This document shows, piece by piece, positions 51,524 through 59,745 of a DNA stretch of 64,000 nucleotides (positions within the stretch are counted from its first letter, which is position 1; each line of letters begins with the position of its first letter). Source of the stretch: Paracidovorax citrulli. GTDB taxonomy: Bacteria > Pseudomonadota > Gammaproteobacteria > Burkholderiales > Burkholderiaceae_C. Position numbers and translations under genes: made by a program. Under the pieces are notes generated by a model. It saw nothing but the letters and a program-made list of their open reading frames with translations. It searched no databases and was not told the DNA's origin. The DNA lies in the NCBI RefSeq assembly GCF_900100305.1, contig NZ_FNEY01000022.1:1-64000 (forward strand). Reading direction: 5' to 3'.

Positions 51524-52107
51524 AACCCTCTCCTTTCTTCCATGACCTGCGCTCGGCCTACCAGGCCGAGCTCGACGACCTCGCCCAGGACTCCGAGGGC
51601 AAGGACGTGCTGCGCAAGCGCCTCGCCCAGAAGCGCGGCGAGATCGCCTTCCTGGCCAAGATGATCGATTTCAGCCCCGAGATGGTGGCGGTGGCCTTCC
51701 ACCAGGGCTTCCGCTTCCACCGGCCGGCCACGCTCGATCCGCTGCTGGGGCGGGGCGGGGTGTCCGACCTGCCGGAATGGTCCGCGCTGGGCGGGGCGGC
51801 GACGCTCGAGCCCTGGGCCCAGCCGCTGGCGGACGTGGTGCTGGCCGAACCGTCGGGCGCGCGCTTCCTGTCCCTGGCTGCGCTGCTCGAATACCAGCGG
51901 CAGCACGCGCGCTTCGCCGGCCAGGGCGCCGACAGCGCCGGGGCCGGCGAAGGCGACGATGACGAGGGCGGAGACGAGGCGGAGCAGGGCGATGACGACG
52001 AGGCCCGCTGGAGCGCCGACGACGCCGGCGAGCCCCGCAGCCATGCCGACCGCGAAGAGGCCGCCGCCGACTGGATGGCCGACCTCGGATTCGACCGCAA
52101 GGAGTAA
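51520..52107 (+). CDS. Acidic protein of unknown function, second gene of the J-domain operon
   Basis: This 195-residue protein begins at a GTG (51520) inside the stop of the J-domain gene (4-bp overlap). The N-terminal 130 residues are predicted folded and mostly helical (MKPSPFFHDLRSAYQAELDDLA, RKRLAQKRGEIAFLAKMIDF). The segment at about 145-180 is extremely acidic (Asp/Glu runs) and likely disordered. A short conserved-looking end follows (DWMADLGFDRKE). No family is recognised. The strict coupling suggests it acts with the J-domain protein. Confidence 0.7.
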   Translation: MKPSPFFHDLRSAYQAELDDLAQDSEGKDVLRKRLAQKRGEIAFLAKMIDFSPEMVAVAFHQGFRFHRPATLDPLLGRGGVSDLPEWSALGGAATLEPWAQPLADVVLAEPSGARFLSLAALLEYQRQHARFAGQGADSAGAGEGDDDEGGDEAEQGDDDEARWSADDAGEPRSHADREEAAADWMADLGFDRKE

Positions 52108-52112
52108 TCGCC

Positions 52113-52868
52113 ATGTCACGACATCTCGCACTCATCACCCAGACCCAGGCCCTGATCGCCGCCGGCGACATCGTGGGCGCCGAGTCCGCCCTGTCCCGGC
52201 TCGCCGACGACGAGGGCGACCGCGCCCTGGTCGAGGTGCTGGACGAGCTCGCGCCCAAGGACGTGCTGGCCGTGATGCGCGAATACGACGAATCCCGCGC
52301 CTCGGTGGTCAACATGCTGGTGACGCCCCGGCAGTTCGCGCGCGCGCTGGTGCTGGAGAAGCAGTACAAGGACGCCACCCACACCTACCTGCGCAGCATG
52401 GTGAACGCCGTCGTGTTCCGCGGCGACGTGGATCCGGTGGAGTTCCTCACCGCCATCGGCGACCTGGAGGGCGGCAGCGAGGCCCTGGCCCACTATTTCG
52501 CGGAGAAGTGGAGCCGCCTGGAGGCTTTCGCGCGCACCGGTCTTTTCGACGCCACCGAGGACTACGGCCCGGCGTTGACCGAGGACCAGCTCTTCAACGT
52601 GGCCTACGCGCCGCCCAAGGTGGACCAGGACGAGGTGGCCGACCGCGACTGGATGCAGCTGGCCTGGCTGCTGCGCTACCAGTGCCCGGACCTGTTCATC
52701 GAGACCCTGCTGGTGCTGCGCGCCAAGGCCCAGGCCTATGACGAGGGACTGGGCGACGACGAGGCCGGCACGGACGAGGACGACGACGGCAAGTTCGAGA
52801 CCAGCGAGACCGACCGCGGCAAGGCCACGCCGGCCGCGCGCGCGTCCGACGAAGAGTCGGCGATCTGA
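52113..52868 (+). CDS. Protein of unknown function, third gene of the J-domain operon
   Basis: This 251-residue protein begins five bases after the previous stop. It looks all-helical, like a helical-repeat protein (ALIAAGDIVGAESALSRLADDEGD; QFARALVLEKQYKDATHTYLR). The C-terminal 45 residues are acidic and polar, presumably disordered. The acidic tail resembles that of the previous gene product. No domain is recognised. Cytoplasmic; possibly an adaptor for the J-domain protein (inference). Confidence 0.7.
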   Translation: MSRHLALITQTQALIAAGDIVGAESALSRLADDEGDRALVEVLDELAPKDVLAVMREYDESRASVVNMLVTPRQFARALVLEKQYKDATHTYLRSMVNAVVFRGDVDPVEFLTAIGDLEGGSEALAHYFAEKWSRLEAFARTGLFDATEDYGPALTEDQLFNVAYAPPKVDQDEVADRDWMQLAWLLRYQCPDLFIETLLVLRAKAQAYDEGLGDDEAGTDEDDDGKFETSETDRGKATPAARASDEESAI

Positions 52869-52884
52869 GCCGGAGGCCGCCGCG

Positions 52885-54180
52885 ATGAGCGTTTCCGATT
52901 CCAGCCCGGCCGCGGGGGGCGCGACGGCGCTGTCGCTGCACGACGGCCGCCCGTTCTTCGAGAAGGCCCTGGTGCATGGCATCCGCCACGGCATCGTCCC
53001 GGCCGAGCGCGTGGAGGCCATCGCGGCCGACGCACCCAAGGGCATGGTGCAGATCGCCCGCTACTTCGGCACGGAGTTCCTGCGGCCCGACCTGGAGCGC
53101 GCGCGCGAGCGCATGGTGAACCTCGTCAGCCTCGACCTGCTCGAGGACAGCGGCGGCGACCTCGACCGCGCCGCGCAGAGCCTGCGCGAGCACAGCTTCC
53201 TGTCGCGTTCCAAGGCGGGATCGGACCGGCTGCGCCGCCTGATCGCGCTGCCGCAGAGCAGCAATTTCGGGTTCCTTTCCACCACCGGCGAGCCGGACGT
53301 GCAGCAGCTGTCGGTCTGGTCGCTGCGCAGCCATGCCGAATACCGCGCGGAGCTGGAGCGCCGCACCGGCATCGCCGCCGCGATCGGGGCCGCCCGCTGG
53401 TTCGCGGAGCGCCTGGACCTGGACGAGGGCTCCCTGGAGGCGGCCGGCGCCGAGGCCGAGGCCGTGGTGCGCATGGGCCTGCTGTGGCACTGGATGCATC
53501 CGGCGGCCGAGGCCTGGCCGCATGCCGTGTCGTTCGAGAAGCGCCTGTCCGTGATGCGGCGCAAGGGCATTCCCGCGCCGTCGCGCCTGCCGCTGCCCGC
53601 CGGCATGCCGGCCGGGGTGGCGGCCGTGGCGGATGGGCACGTCGCGGCCGTGCTGGCGGACGCCGCGCGCATCCTCGACGCGGCCACGGCGCCCCGCGCG
53701 CTGCTGCGGCCCATGGGCAGCTTCCGCGCGCGCTACTTCCTGGAGGACGATCCGCTCGCCGAGGTGGACGACTACCACCAGGGGCTGGACGCCCTGCTGG
53801 AAGCGGGGGACGACGCAGACGCAGCGCCCGCGCCGGCCAGCCGGACCTGGGAACGGCTCACGCAGGGCCACGAGGACGAGCATTCGCTGCTCACGCTGTT
53901 CCTCTGCCTGGCGGCCGGCGTGCCGCGCAAGACCGTGCTGACCGAGAAGGCCGCCGCGAGCCTGGTGCGCCGCGTGCGCCGGCACGGCTGGCAGCCGGAG
54001 CTCGCGGAGGAGTTCATCCGCGCGCATGCGGCCAGCGCGCGCCAGGGCAGCTACCTCGCGCTCTGGAAGTCCTTCGTGGACGAGTCGGCCGCCACGCTGC
54101 TCAACCACCGGGACGAGCGCCTGGAAGAGGCGCGCGCGCTGCTGCGCCGCGAATGCCACGTGGCGGACGGCGTGGACTGA
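52885..54180 (+). CDS. Helical protein of unknown function, fourth gene of the J-domain operon
   Basis: This 431-residue protein begins at the ATG at 52885, with GGAGG eight bases upstream and 16 bases after the previous stop. It is alanine/arginine/leucine-rich, probably all-helical, with no signal peptide or membrane span. A distinctive stretch, LIALPQSSNFGFLS, lies near residue 125. The second half (about 290-425) contains EDEHSLLTLFLCLAAGVPRK. No family is recognised. It closes the operon; the next gene is convergent. Confidence 0.7.
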   Translation: MSVSDSSPAAGGATALSLHDGRPFFEKALVHGIRHGIVPAERVEAIAADAPKGMVQIARYFGTEFLRPDLERARERMVNLVSLDLLEDSGGDLDRAAQSLREHSFLSRSKAGSDRLRRLIALPQSSNFGFLSTTGEPDVQQLSVWSLRSHAEYRAELERRTGIAAAIGAARWFAERLDLDEGSLEAAGAEAEAVVRMGLLWHWMHPAAEAWPHAVSFEKRLSVMRRKGIPAPSRLPLPAGMPAGVAAVADGHVAAVLADAARILDAATAPRALLRPMGSFRARYFLEDDPLAEVDDYHQGLDALLEAGDDADAAPAPASRTWERLTQGHEDEHSLLTLFLCLAAGVPRKTVLTEKAAASLVRRVRRHGWQPELAEEFIRAHAASARQGSYLALWKSFVDESAATLLNHRDERLEEARALLRRECHVADGVD

Positions 54181-54297
54181 ACGCGGCCGCCGTGCCCCCG
54201 CGGCCGGGCAGGCCGCACGGCCTGCAGCAGTGGCTGTATCCGATCCGTTTCGCGACCGGCAACCGGGCCGCGGGACCGGTTGGCCGTGCCGGAAGAT

Positions 54298-54328
54298 AAA
54301 AAGCCGCCCCGGCGGTGCCAGGGCGGCT
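54298..54328 (-). terminator. Rho-independent terminator after the small-protein pair
   Basis: On the minus strand GCCGCCC and GGGCGGC (54327-54321 and 54309-54303) pair and are followed by TTTTT (54302-54298). The hairpin lies about 30 bases past the stop of the 54650-54357 gene and, without a T-run, could also end the J-domain operon from the other side. Confidence 0.8.
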
Positions 54329-54356
54329 CGTCGTCGGCCCGCGGGCCGCGATGGCA

Positions 54357-54650
54357 TCAGAGGTCGCCGAACTGCGCCTGGGTGACCGTGGGCAGGTGGC
54401 TGCGGATGAAGTTCTGGATCACGCTGCACGGCAGCAGGAACGGCCGCTGCGTGATCGTGATCGTGCAGGTCTGGCCGCTCACCATGAAGGTGCCCGCCAC
54501 GGTGCCGAGCGGGGTGCCGACGGAGAACGCGCCGCCGCTGGGGCCGCCGGTGATCGTGCCGCCGTGGTCATGGATCATGGTGGCGATCTTGACGAACAGA
54601 TCCTGGGCGCTGCCGGTGAAATCGACGCTGAAGGGTGGGCAGGATGCCAT
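54357..54650 (-). CDS. Small protein of unknown function
   Basis: This 97-residue protein has GAGAGGAAG eight bases before its ATG. The sequence is consistent with one small alpha/beta domain: SAQDLFVKIATMIHDHGGT (helix), GGPSGGAFSVGTPLGTVAGTF (strands) and TITQRPFLLPCSVIQNFIRSHL (strand and helix). It has three cysteines but no signal peptide. It lies 38 bases after the other small gene, which has the same type of ribosome binding site, so they are a two-gene unit. No family is recognised with certainty. Confidence 0.7.
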   Translation of the reverse strand: MASCPPFSVDFTGSAQDLFVKIATMIHDHGGTITGGPSGGAFSVGTPLGTVAGTFMVSGQTCTITITQRPFLLPCSVIQNFIRSHLPTVTQAQFGDL

Positions 54651-54688
54651 GGTGGTACTTCCTCTCGGGTGTGGTTCGGTGCCCGGGT

Positions 54689-55072
54689 TCAGCAGACGCC
54701 GAACACGGTCACGGTGAAGGACGGCTGGCTGCTGCCGTTCAGGTACACGGTGGCCTTCAGCCCCGTGGGGATGAAGCTGCCGCAGGTTTCCGCGCACACC
54801 TTGATCTGCGCGCTGACCGGAATGTGGATCGGCGACGTGAAGCACAGGTTGCCGTAGATCGGGATGGAGAAGCAGATCTGGTTGGTGGACTGGTTGTAGC
54901 TGCCGCCCACGCACACGGAGAGTTTCAGCGCATGCACGCCTTCCATGTTCACGCTGGGCGCGGCAGGCGCTGCGTTCTGCGGAGCGGCGGCGAAGCCGGT
55001 CAGCGCGTAGTTGGGAACGTGGTTTCCACCCTGTGCGCCGTTGTTCTGGGAATTGCAATTGCAGTCGGACAT
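54689..55072 (-). CDS. Small cysteine-containing beta-rich protein, unknown
   Basis: This 127-residue protein has a short Cys/Asn-rich head (MSDCNCNSQNN), a flexible Gly/Ala/Pro stretch to about 45, then a beta-rich domain (LKLSVCVGGSYN; ICFSIPIYGNLCFTSPIHIPV; SFTVTVFGVC). It has eight cysteines in all and ends with one. There is no classical signal peptide, so if exported it uses another route. GAGAGGAAA precedes the ATG. It is divergent from the winged-helix TPR regulator at 55420, which may control it. Not recognised; a surface or self-assembling role is imaginable but unsupported. Confidence 0.65.
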   Translation of the reverse strand: MSDCNCNSQNNGAQGGNHVPNYALTGFAAAPQNAAPAAPSVNMEGVHALKLSVCVGGSYNQSTNQICFSIPIYGNLCFTSPIHIPVSAQIKVCAETCGSFIPTGLKATVYLNGSSQPSFTVTVFGVC

Positions 55073-55123
55073 GGTCTTTCCTCTCCGGTATCAGTTGCTG
55101 AGTGAAGGCCGGAGGCGTGCAAC

Positions 55124-55278
55124 TTCCGTGGTTCCGGCCGTGGGCTCGCCTTCGGATCGGTCCGGGCCGGATGCGGCGGTTCGGGGTCGGATGCGAAGGC
55201 AGGCGGATTCTGGAGTCCTCCGCGTCTTCAGCCTTTAACCGCATCTTTATTGTTCTGAAAATTCCTTAAACCACGGAA
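55124..55278. promoter_or_regulatory. Inverted pair of 10-bp sites between the small genes and the regulator
   Basis: TTCCGTGGTT at 55124-55133 and its exact reverse complement AACCACGGAA at 55269-55278 lie in the 347-base divergent gap, centres 145 bp apart. They could be operator half-sites for the regulator encoded at 55420. The rest of the gap shows an AT-richer patch around 55235-55270 that may hold promoters; no other feature is seen. Confidence 0.35.
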
Positions 55279-55419
55279 ACGCGGGCAGTGATGAGCAGCC
55301 CGCCCACATCGGGCAGGGGCAGATTGCATCCGATTACATCGGTGCCATCCGGCGCCATGGCCGGAGTAGAGTGCAGACCGCGGGGGAGGAGACCGCAGAG
55401 CCTGTTCGAGAAAGAAACG

Positions 55420-56952
55420 ATGGCCCCAGAATTCGCGTTTGACCATTTCGTGCTGAAGGTGCGGGAGCGTCAATTGCTCTCGCACGGGTGCCCGGTCGCC
55501 CTGGGCGCCCGTGCCTTCGACGTGCTGTGCACGCTGGTCCACCGTGCCGGCACGCTCGTGACCAAGTCCGAGCTGTTCCGGCAGGTGTGGCCCGGCATGG
55601 TCGTGGAGGAGAACAACCTGCAGGTGCATGTGTCCGCCCTGCGCAAGCTCGTGGGCGCGGACCGCATCGTCACCATCCCCGGCCAGGGCTACCGGTTCGT
55701 GGGGCGCGTGGCCGGCCCGCCGGAGCCTGGGCAGGAGGCCGCGCGGGCGCCGTTGCCGGATGCCTCCACAGGGCGGTCGATCGCCGTGCTGCCCTTCGGC
55801 GCGGCCCCGGATGCCGCCCAGCGCCACTTCGCCGACGGCCTCGCCGAGGACGTCATCCACCGGCTGTCCCGCTCGCGCTGGATCAGCGTGATCGCCCGCA
55901 ACGCGACGCAGCGCTACGGCCATCCCCTGCCGTCCAACGCGTCGATCGCCCGGGAACTGGGCGTGCGCTATCTGGTGGCTGGCCAGGCGCGCTTCCACGC
56001 GGGGAGGGTGCGCGTGACGGCCGATCTGATCGACGCGCCGCGCAACGAGACCGTCTGGACCGAAAGCTACGAGCGGCCGGCCGATGATGCGGCCAGGGCG
56101 CAATCGTCCATATCCGCGGCCATCGCGAGCGCCGTGGAGCCCGTCCACCTGCGCCGGGAGGAATGCCTGCACAGCGCCGTGCCGCCGCAGGACGGCGAAT
56201 ACTGGCCGCTGCTCATGCGGGCGCGCTGGCATTTCTGGCGTTCCGGCCGCGACCACCTGCGGCAGGCCGAGCACTACGCGCGCCGCGCGCTGCAGGCGCG
56301 CCCCGACGATGCGTCCAGCCTGGCCCTGCTGGCCTTCGTGCACATGGCCCGCGTGTGGGCGGGACGCTCGGCATGCGTGCGCGTGGACGCTTCCGAGGCC
56401 CGGCGCCTGGCGCTGCGCGCGGTGGGCAGCGACGACACCGATGCCTTCGCCCACTTCACGCTCGGCACCGCGCTGTCGTTCTCGGGCCATTTCGCGGTGG
56501 CGATGTCCGAGCAGGCGCTGGCCCTGTCCATCTGTCCGCGGTTCGCGGCCGCCACCGGCGAACTCGCACGCCTGCTGGCGTTCAGCGGACGCACGGACGA
56601 GGCGGACGATCACGCCCGCCAGGCCTGCGAAGCCAGTCCGCTGGACCCACAGATGAGCCTGTGGATCCGCACGCGCGCGATCGCCCGGTTCGTGGAAGGC
56701 GATTACCGTGGTGCAGAGTCCTTCGCGCTGCAGGCGCTCGCGCAGCGGCCGGACTGGCTGTTCAATCACTACCTGCTGGCGGCCTGCCAGGCGGCGGCGG
56801 GCCACGGGGCGGACGGGCGCCGCACCCTGGAGCAGGCGCGCCGTTTCGGCCCCTATCCGGCCGAGGCGCTGCGGGCCGGCCATCCGTTCGCGGACGGGGC
56901 CCTGCTGGCGCACTACACGGATTGCCTGCGGCAGGCCGGATGGCGGGGATAA
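55420..56952 (+). CDS. CadC-like winged-helix regulator with TPR-like C-terminus
   Basis: This 510-residue predicted transcription factor has an OmpR/CadC-type winged helix at the N-terminus (about 5-100). LTTRKEAELL-like positions are filled by LGARAFDVLCTLVHRAGTLVTKSELFRQVWPGMVVEENNLQVHVSALRKLVG, then TIPGQGYRFVG. A TolB-like domain (about 120-225; RSIAVLPFG, FADGLAEDVIHRLSRSRWI, VRYLVAGQ) and helical TPR-type repeats to the end follow. There is no transmembrane helix, so it is cytoplasmic, unlike CadC. Such genes often regulate adjacent divergent genes. The ATG at 55420 fits the domain start; GAGAAAG lies upstream. Confidence 0.88.
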   Translation: MAPEFAFDHFVLKVRERQLLSHGCPVALGARAFDVLCTLVHRAGTLVTKSELFRQVWPGMVVEENNLQVHVSALRKLVGADRIVTIPGQGYRFVGRVAGPPEPGQEAARAPLPDASTGRSIAVLPFGAAPDAAQRHFADGLAEDVIHRLSRSRWISVIARNATQRYGHPLPSNASIARELGVRYLVAGQARFHAGRVRVTADLIDAPRNETVWTESYERPADDAARAQSSISAAIASAVEPVHLRREECLHSAVPPQDGEYWPLLMRARWHFWRSGRDHLRQAEHYARRALQARPDDASSLALLAFVHMARVWAGRSACVRVDASEARRLALRAVGSDDTDAFAHFTLGTALSFSGHFAVAMSEQALALSICPRFAAATGELARLLAFSGRTDEADDHARQACEASPLDPQMSLWIRTRAIARFVEGDYRGAESFALQALAQRPDWLFNHYLLAACQAAAGHGADGRRTLEQARRFGPYPAEALRAGHPFADGALLAHYTDCLRQAGWRG

Positions 56953-56989
56953 CCGGCGGGCCGGCACCCGGGGCCGGGCGCGCCTCCGG

Positions 56990-58267
56990 TCAGCGACCGT
57001 GCAGGAAGTCCACCTGCGCGGGCCGGCCCGGCAGCGACAGCGTGGCCGTGGGCAGGGGGCTGGCCGCCAACCGGCGTCCGCGCCGCCAGACGCCCAGTTG
57101 CGTGGCGCGCAGGCGGATGGCCTCCGCGGGCGTGCGCGCATGCAGCAGCACGAAATCCGCGTGGCAGCCCGGGGCGAGCCCATAGCCCTCCAGGCCCAGC
57201 AGGCGGGCGGGGTTGCCGGTCACGGCGTCGAAGCACTGCCGCATCGCCTCCTGCCCGGTCATCTGCGCCACGTGCAGGCCCATGTGCGCGGCCTCCAGCA
57301 TGTCGGCGCTGCCGCCGCCGTACCACGGGTCCATCACGCAATCGTGGCCGAAGGCCACCGTCAGCCCGGCCGCGAGCAGCTCGGGCACGCGCGTCATGCC
57401 GCGGCGCCTGGGGTAGGTGTCGTGCCGGCCCTGCAGGGTGATGTTGATGAGCGGATTCGCCACCACGCCCCGCTGCGCCTCGGCCATCAGCGGGATCAGT
57501 TTGCTCACGTAGTAGTTGTCCATGCTGTGCATGGACGTGAGGTGCGATCCGGTCGCGCGGCCGTGCAGGCCCAGGCGGTGTGTTTCATGCGCCAGGGTCT
57601 CCACGTGGCGCGACAGCGGGTCGTCGCTCTCGTCGCAGTGCATGTCCACGCGCAGGCCGCGCTCGGCGGCAAGCTCGCACAGCAGGCGCACGCTCTCGGC
57701 GCCCTGCGCCATGGTGCGCTCGAAGTGGGGAATGCCGCCGACCACGTCCACGCCCAGGTCCAGCGCGCGGCGCAGGTTCTCGAGGCCGCCGGGTGTGCGC
57801 AACACGCCGTCCTGCGGGAAGGCCACCAGCTGCAGGTCGAGGTAGGGGGCCACGCGGCGCTTCACTTCCAGCAATGCCTCCACGGGCAGCAGGCCCGGGT
57901 CGCTGGTGTCCACGTGGCTGCGGATGGCCAGCAGCCCGCGCGCCACGGCCCAGTCGCAGTACGCCAGGGCGCGCTCCACGATGGCCTCCTGCGTGAGCAG
58001 CGGCTTGAGTTCGCCCCAGAGCGCGATGCCTTCGAGCAGCGTGCCGCTGGCGTTCACGCGCGGCAGGCCGTAGGAGAGCGCGGCATCGAGGTGGAAATGC
58101 GCGTCCACGAACGGCGGGCTCAGCAGCATGCCGGCGGCGTCCACCGTTTCGTGCGCGGGCGCGCGCAGCCCTTCGGTGACCTCGGCGATGCGGCCGTCCT
58201 GCACCGCCACCGACATGCAGGTGCGGCCGTCGGGCAGGGTGGCGTCGTGGATCAGCAGGTCGAGCAT
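56990..58267 (-). CDS. codA: Cytosine deaminase family (CodA-like) amidohydrolase, possible 5-methylcytosine deaminase
   Basis: This 425-residue metal-dependent amidohydrolase is close to E. coli CodA throughout. Metal ligands are in DAHFHLD, the His in VDMHCDESDD, SHLTSMHS, and Asp309 in FGHDCVMDPWY. SGTLLEGI, VAFPQDGVL and NPLINITLQGRHDTYPRRRG are the substrate-side stretches. CodA has GHDDVFDPW here; Asp314 of CodA is Cys310 in this protein. Known CodA relatives lacking that Asp deaminate 5-methylcytosine (to thymine) as well as or better than cytosine. It is single on the minus strand; upp, which would salvage uracil, lies 2 kb upstream on the same strand. Confidence 0.9.
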   Translation of the reverse strand: MLDLLIHDATLPDGRTCMSVAVQDGRIAEVTEGLRAPAHETVDAAGMLLSPPFVDAHFHLDAALSYGLPRVNASGTLLEGIALWGELKPLLTQEAIVERALAYCDWAVARGLLAIRSHVDTSDPGLLPVEALLEVKRRVAPYLDLQLVAFPQDGVLRTPGGLENLRRALDLGVDVVGGIPHFERTMAQGAESVRLLCELAAERGLRVDMHCDESDDPLSRHVETLAHETHRLGLHGRATGSHLTSMHSMDNYYVSKLIPLMAEAQRGVVANPLINITLQGRHDTYPRRRGMTRVPELLAAGLTVAFGHDCVMDPWYGGGSADMLEAAHMGLHVAQMTGQEAMRQCFDAVTGNPARLLGLEGYGLAPGCHADFVLLHARTPAEAIRLRATQLGVWRRGRRLAASPLPTATLSLPGRPAQVDFLHGR

Positions 58268-58364
58268 GGGGGCACCGGGTCGTGGGTGGGGTGTGATCGA
58301 AGGGGCAGGACGGATGCCTGCCGGGTTGCATATTCTGGGCCAGCCGCCCGTGCGCGCGTCGCGG

Positions 58365-58988
58365 TCACGGCCAGCGCACCGCCACGTTCCAGCCGGAGGC
58401 CGACAGCAGCGGTTTCAGCACGGCCTCGGTGTTCGTCCGTGCTTCCCGCAAGGTCCCGGGCGTGGCGCAGGTCTGCTCGACATCCTGCTGCGCGATGCGC
58501 AGCGCGGCCTCGATCGCCTGGGTGCGGTGCTCCGATCCGGGCACCAGCGGCTCCAGGCCGCTGCCGTGCAGCGCATAGAAGTACGAGCCACCCTCGTCGC
58601 GCGAGCCGTGGTTCACGCGGGCAGAGACCGTGCGCGGCGCGGGCAGCGCCAGCACGGCGGTGCGCGCGGCGGTGTCCACCTGTTCGTAGCGGGCGGCGCG
58701 CAGGTCGGTGCCCACCAGGCAGTCGCCGCGCGCCACCAGCAGCACGCGGGTTTCGCCGATCGGCAGCTCCCAACGGGTCCAGGGGATGCCCTGGGTCATC
58801 GTGCGGTGGAATTCGATCACGTTGGCGTAGCGCACCCGGACGGAGACGAGGTCGCCCAGGGACTCGACCGCGGCCAGGGGCGGAGCCGGGGGAACTGCGG
58901 GGGCCGCCTGCCGGCGGCCCATGGTCCAGGCAGCCGCGGCCGCAAGGGCGGCGGCGAGCAGGAGGGCGGAAAGGGAGACGCGTCGCAT
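58365..58988 (-). CDS. DUF4230-type membrane-anchored protein
   Basis: This 207-residue protein has an N-terminal hydrophobic anchor or signal (about 5-24, ALLLAAALAAAAAW) and a proline/alanine linker, then a DUF4230-like domain (about 45-205). Features are ELPIGETRVLLVARGDCLVGTDLR, RTVSARVNHGSR and the helical end AIEAALRIAQQDVEQTCATPGTLREAR. The function is not known. The ATG at 58988 is preferred; an earlier start would add non-family residues. It sits between GNAT and codA genes on the same strand, about 100 bases from each. Confidence 0.75.
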   Translation of the reverse strand: MRRVSLSALLLAAALAAAAAWTMGRRQAAPAVPPAPPLAAVESLGDLVSVRVRYANVIEFHRTMTQGIPWTRWELPIGETRVLLVARGDCLVGTDLRAARYEQVDTAARTAVLALPAPRTVSARVNHGSRDEGGSYFYALHGSGLEPLVPGSEHRTQAIEAALRIAQQDVEQTCATPGTLREARTNTEAVLKPLLSASGWNVAVRWP

Positions 58989-59091
58989 GCCCCATTGTGG
59001 CCCTGCGGGTGGAAGGCGGGCCAGGGCGGGGGCTTGCGCGGGAAGCCGGAGCACGGCGGCCGGGACGGCGAGGCCCGCCCGACGATGGTGT

Positions 59092-59745
59092 TCAGGCAGT
59101 TTGCAGGGAGGCGCGCCATGCCGTGCGCGTGAGCCGGTAGAGCACGTGCGGGCGCACCGCGTGGCCCTCGGGGACGGACGGATGATCGAACGCTTCGGAG
59201 GGTGATTCGCGCATGCCCAGGCGCTCCATCACCGCGCGGGAGCGGCGGTTGCGCCGCGCCGTGAAGGCGACGATCTCCTCCAGGCCCAGCGCGTCGAAGC
59301 CGGCCCGCAGCGCCAGCCGCGCCCCCTCCGTGGCCAGGCCCCGGCCCCAGAAGGGCCGGGCGAGCCGCCAGCCGATCTCCACGCAGGGGGCGAACGGCAG
59401 CGGCGCCGTGGGCCGGTTCAGGCCGATGAAGCCCATGAACATCCCATTTGACGTGCCCGCGCCGTCCTGGCCTTCCAGCCATTCTGCCGCCCAGAAGCCC
59501 CATCCCTGCCGGTGGATCAGCGCCTCGATGCGGTCGGCCATGGCGTCGCTTTGGGCCCGGTCCAGCGGCGCCGGAAAATGCTCCATCACCACGGGATCGG
59601 CATTGAGCGCGGCGAACGGCGCGCGGTCCGCGGACGTCCATGGGCGCAGGCGCAGCCGGGGCGAGCGCAGCAGGGCGGGGTCGATGGCGGCAGGGGCGTC
59701 CGGCATGCGGTCCGCAGCGGCAGGGTCTGGCACGGGGGTCGGCAT
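59092..59745 (-). CDS. GNAT N-acetyltransferase (RimJ/RimL type)
   Basis: This 217-residue acetyltransferase is of the RimJ/RimL branch, which acetylates N-terminal amines or small molecules with acetyl-CoA. It has LRSPRLRLRPWTSADRAPF (start of domain, about 28), GFIGLNRP, WRLARPFWGRGLATEGARLAL (the acetyl-CoA loop, about 130-150) and FTARRNRRSRAVMERLGM. The ATG at 59745 gives a normal-size protein with a 25-residue Pro/Ala head. The substrate is unknown. Confidence 0.9.
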   Translation of the reverse strand: MPTPVPDPAAADRMPDAPAAIDPALLRSPRLRLRPWTSADRAPFAALNADPVVMEHFPAPLDRAQSDAMADRIEALIHRQGWGFWAAEWLEGQDGAGTSNGMFMGFIGLNRPTAPLPFAPCVEIGWRLARPFWGRGLATEGARLALRAGFDALGLEEIVAFTARRNRRSRAVMERLGMRESPSEAFDHPSVPEGHAVRPHVLYRLTRTAWRASLQTA

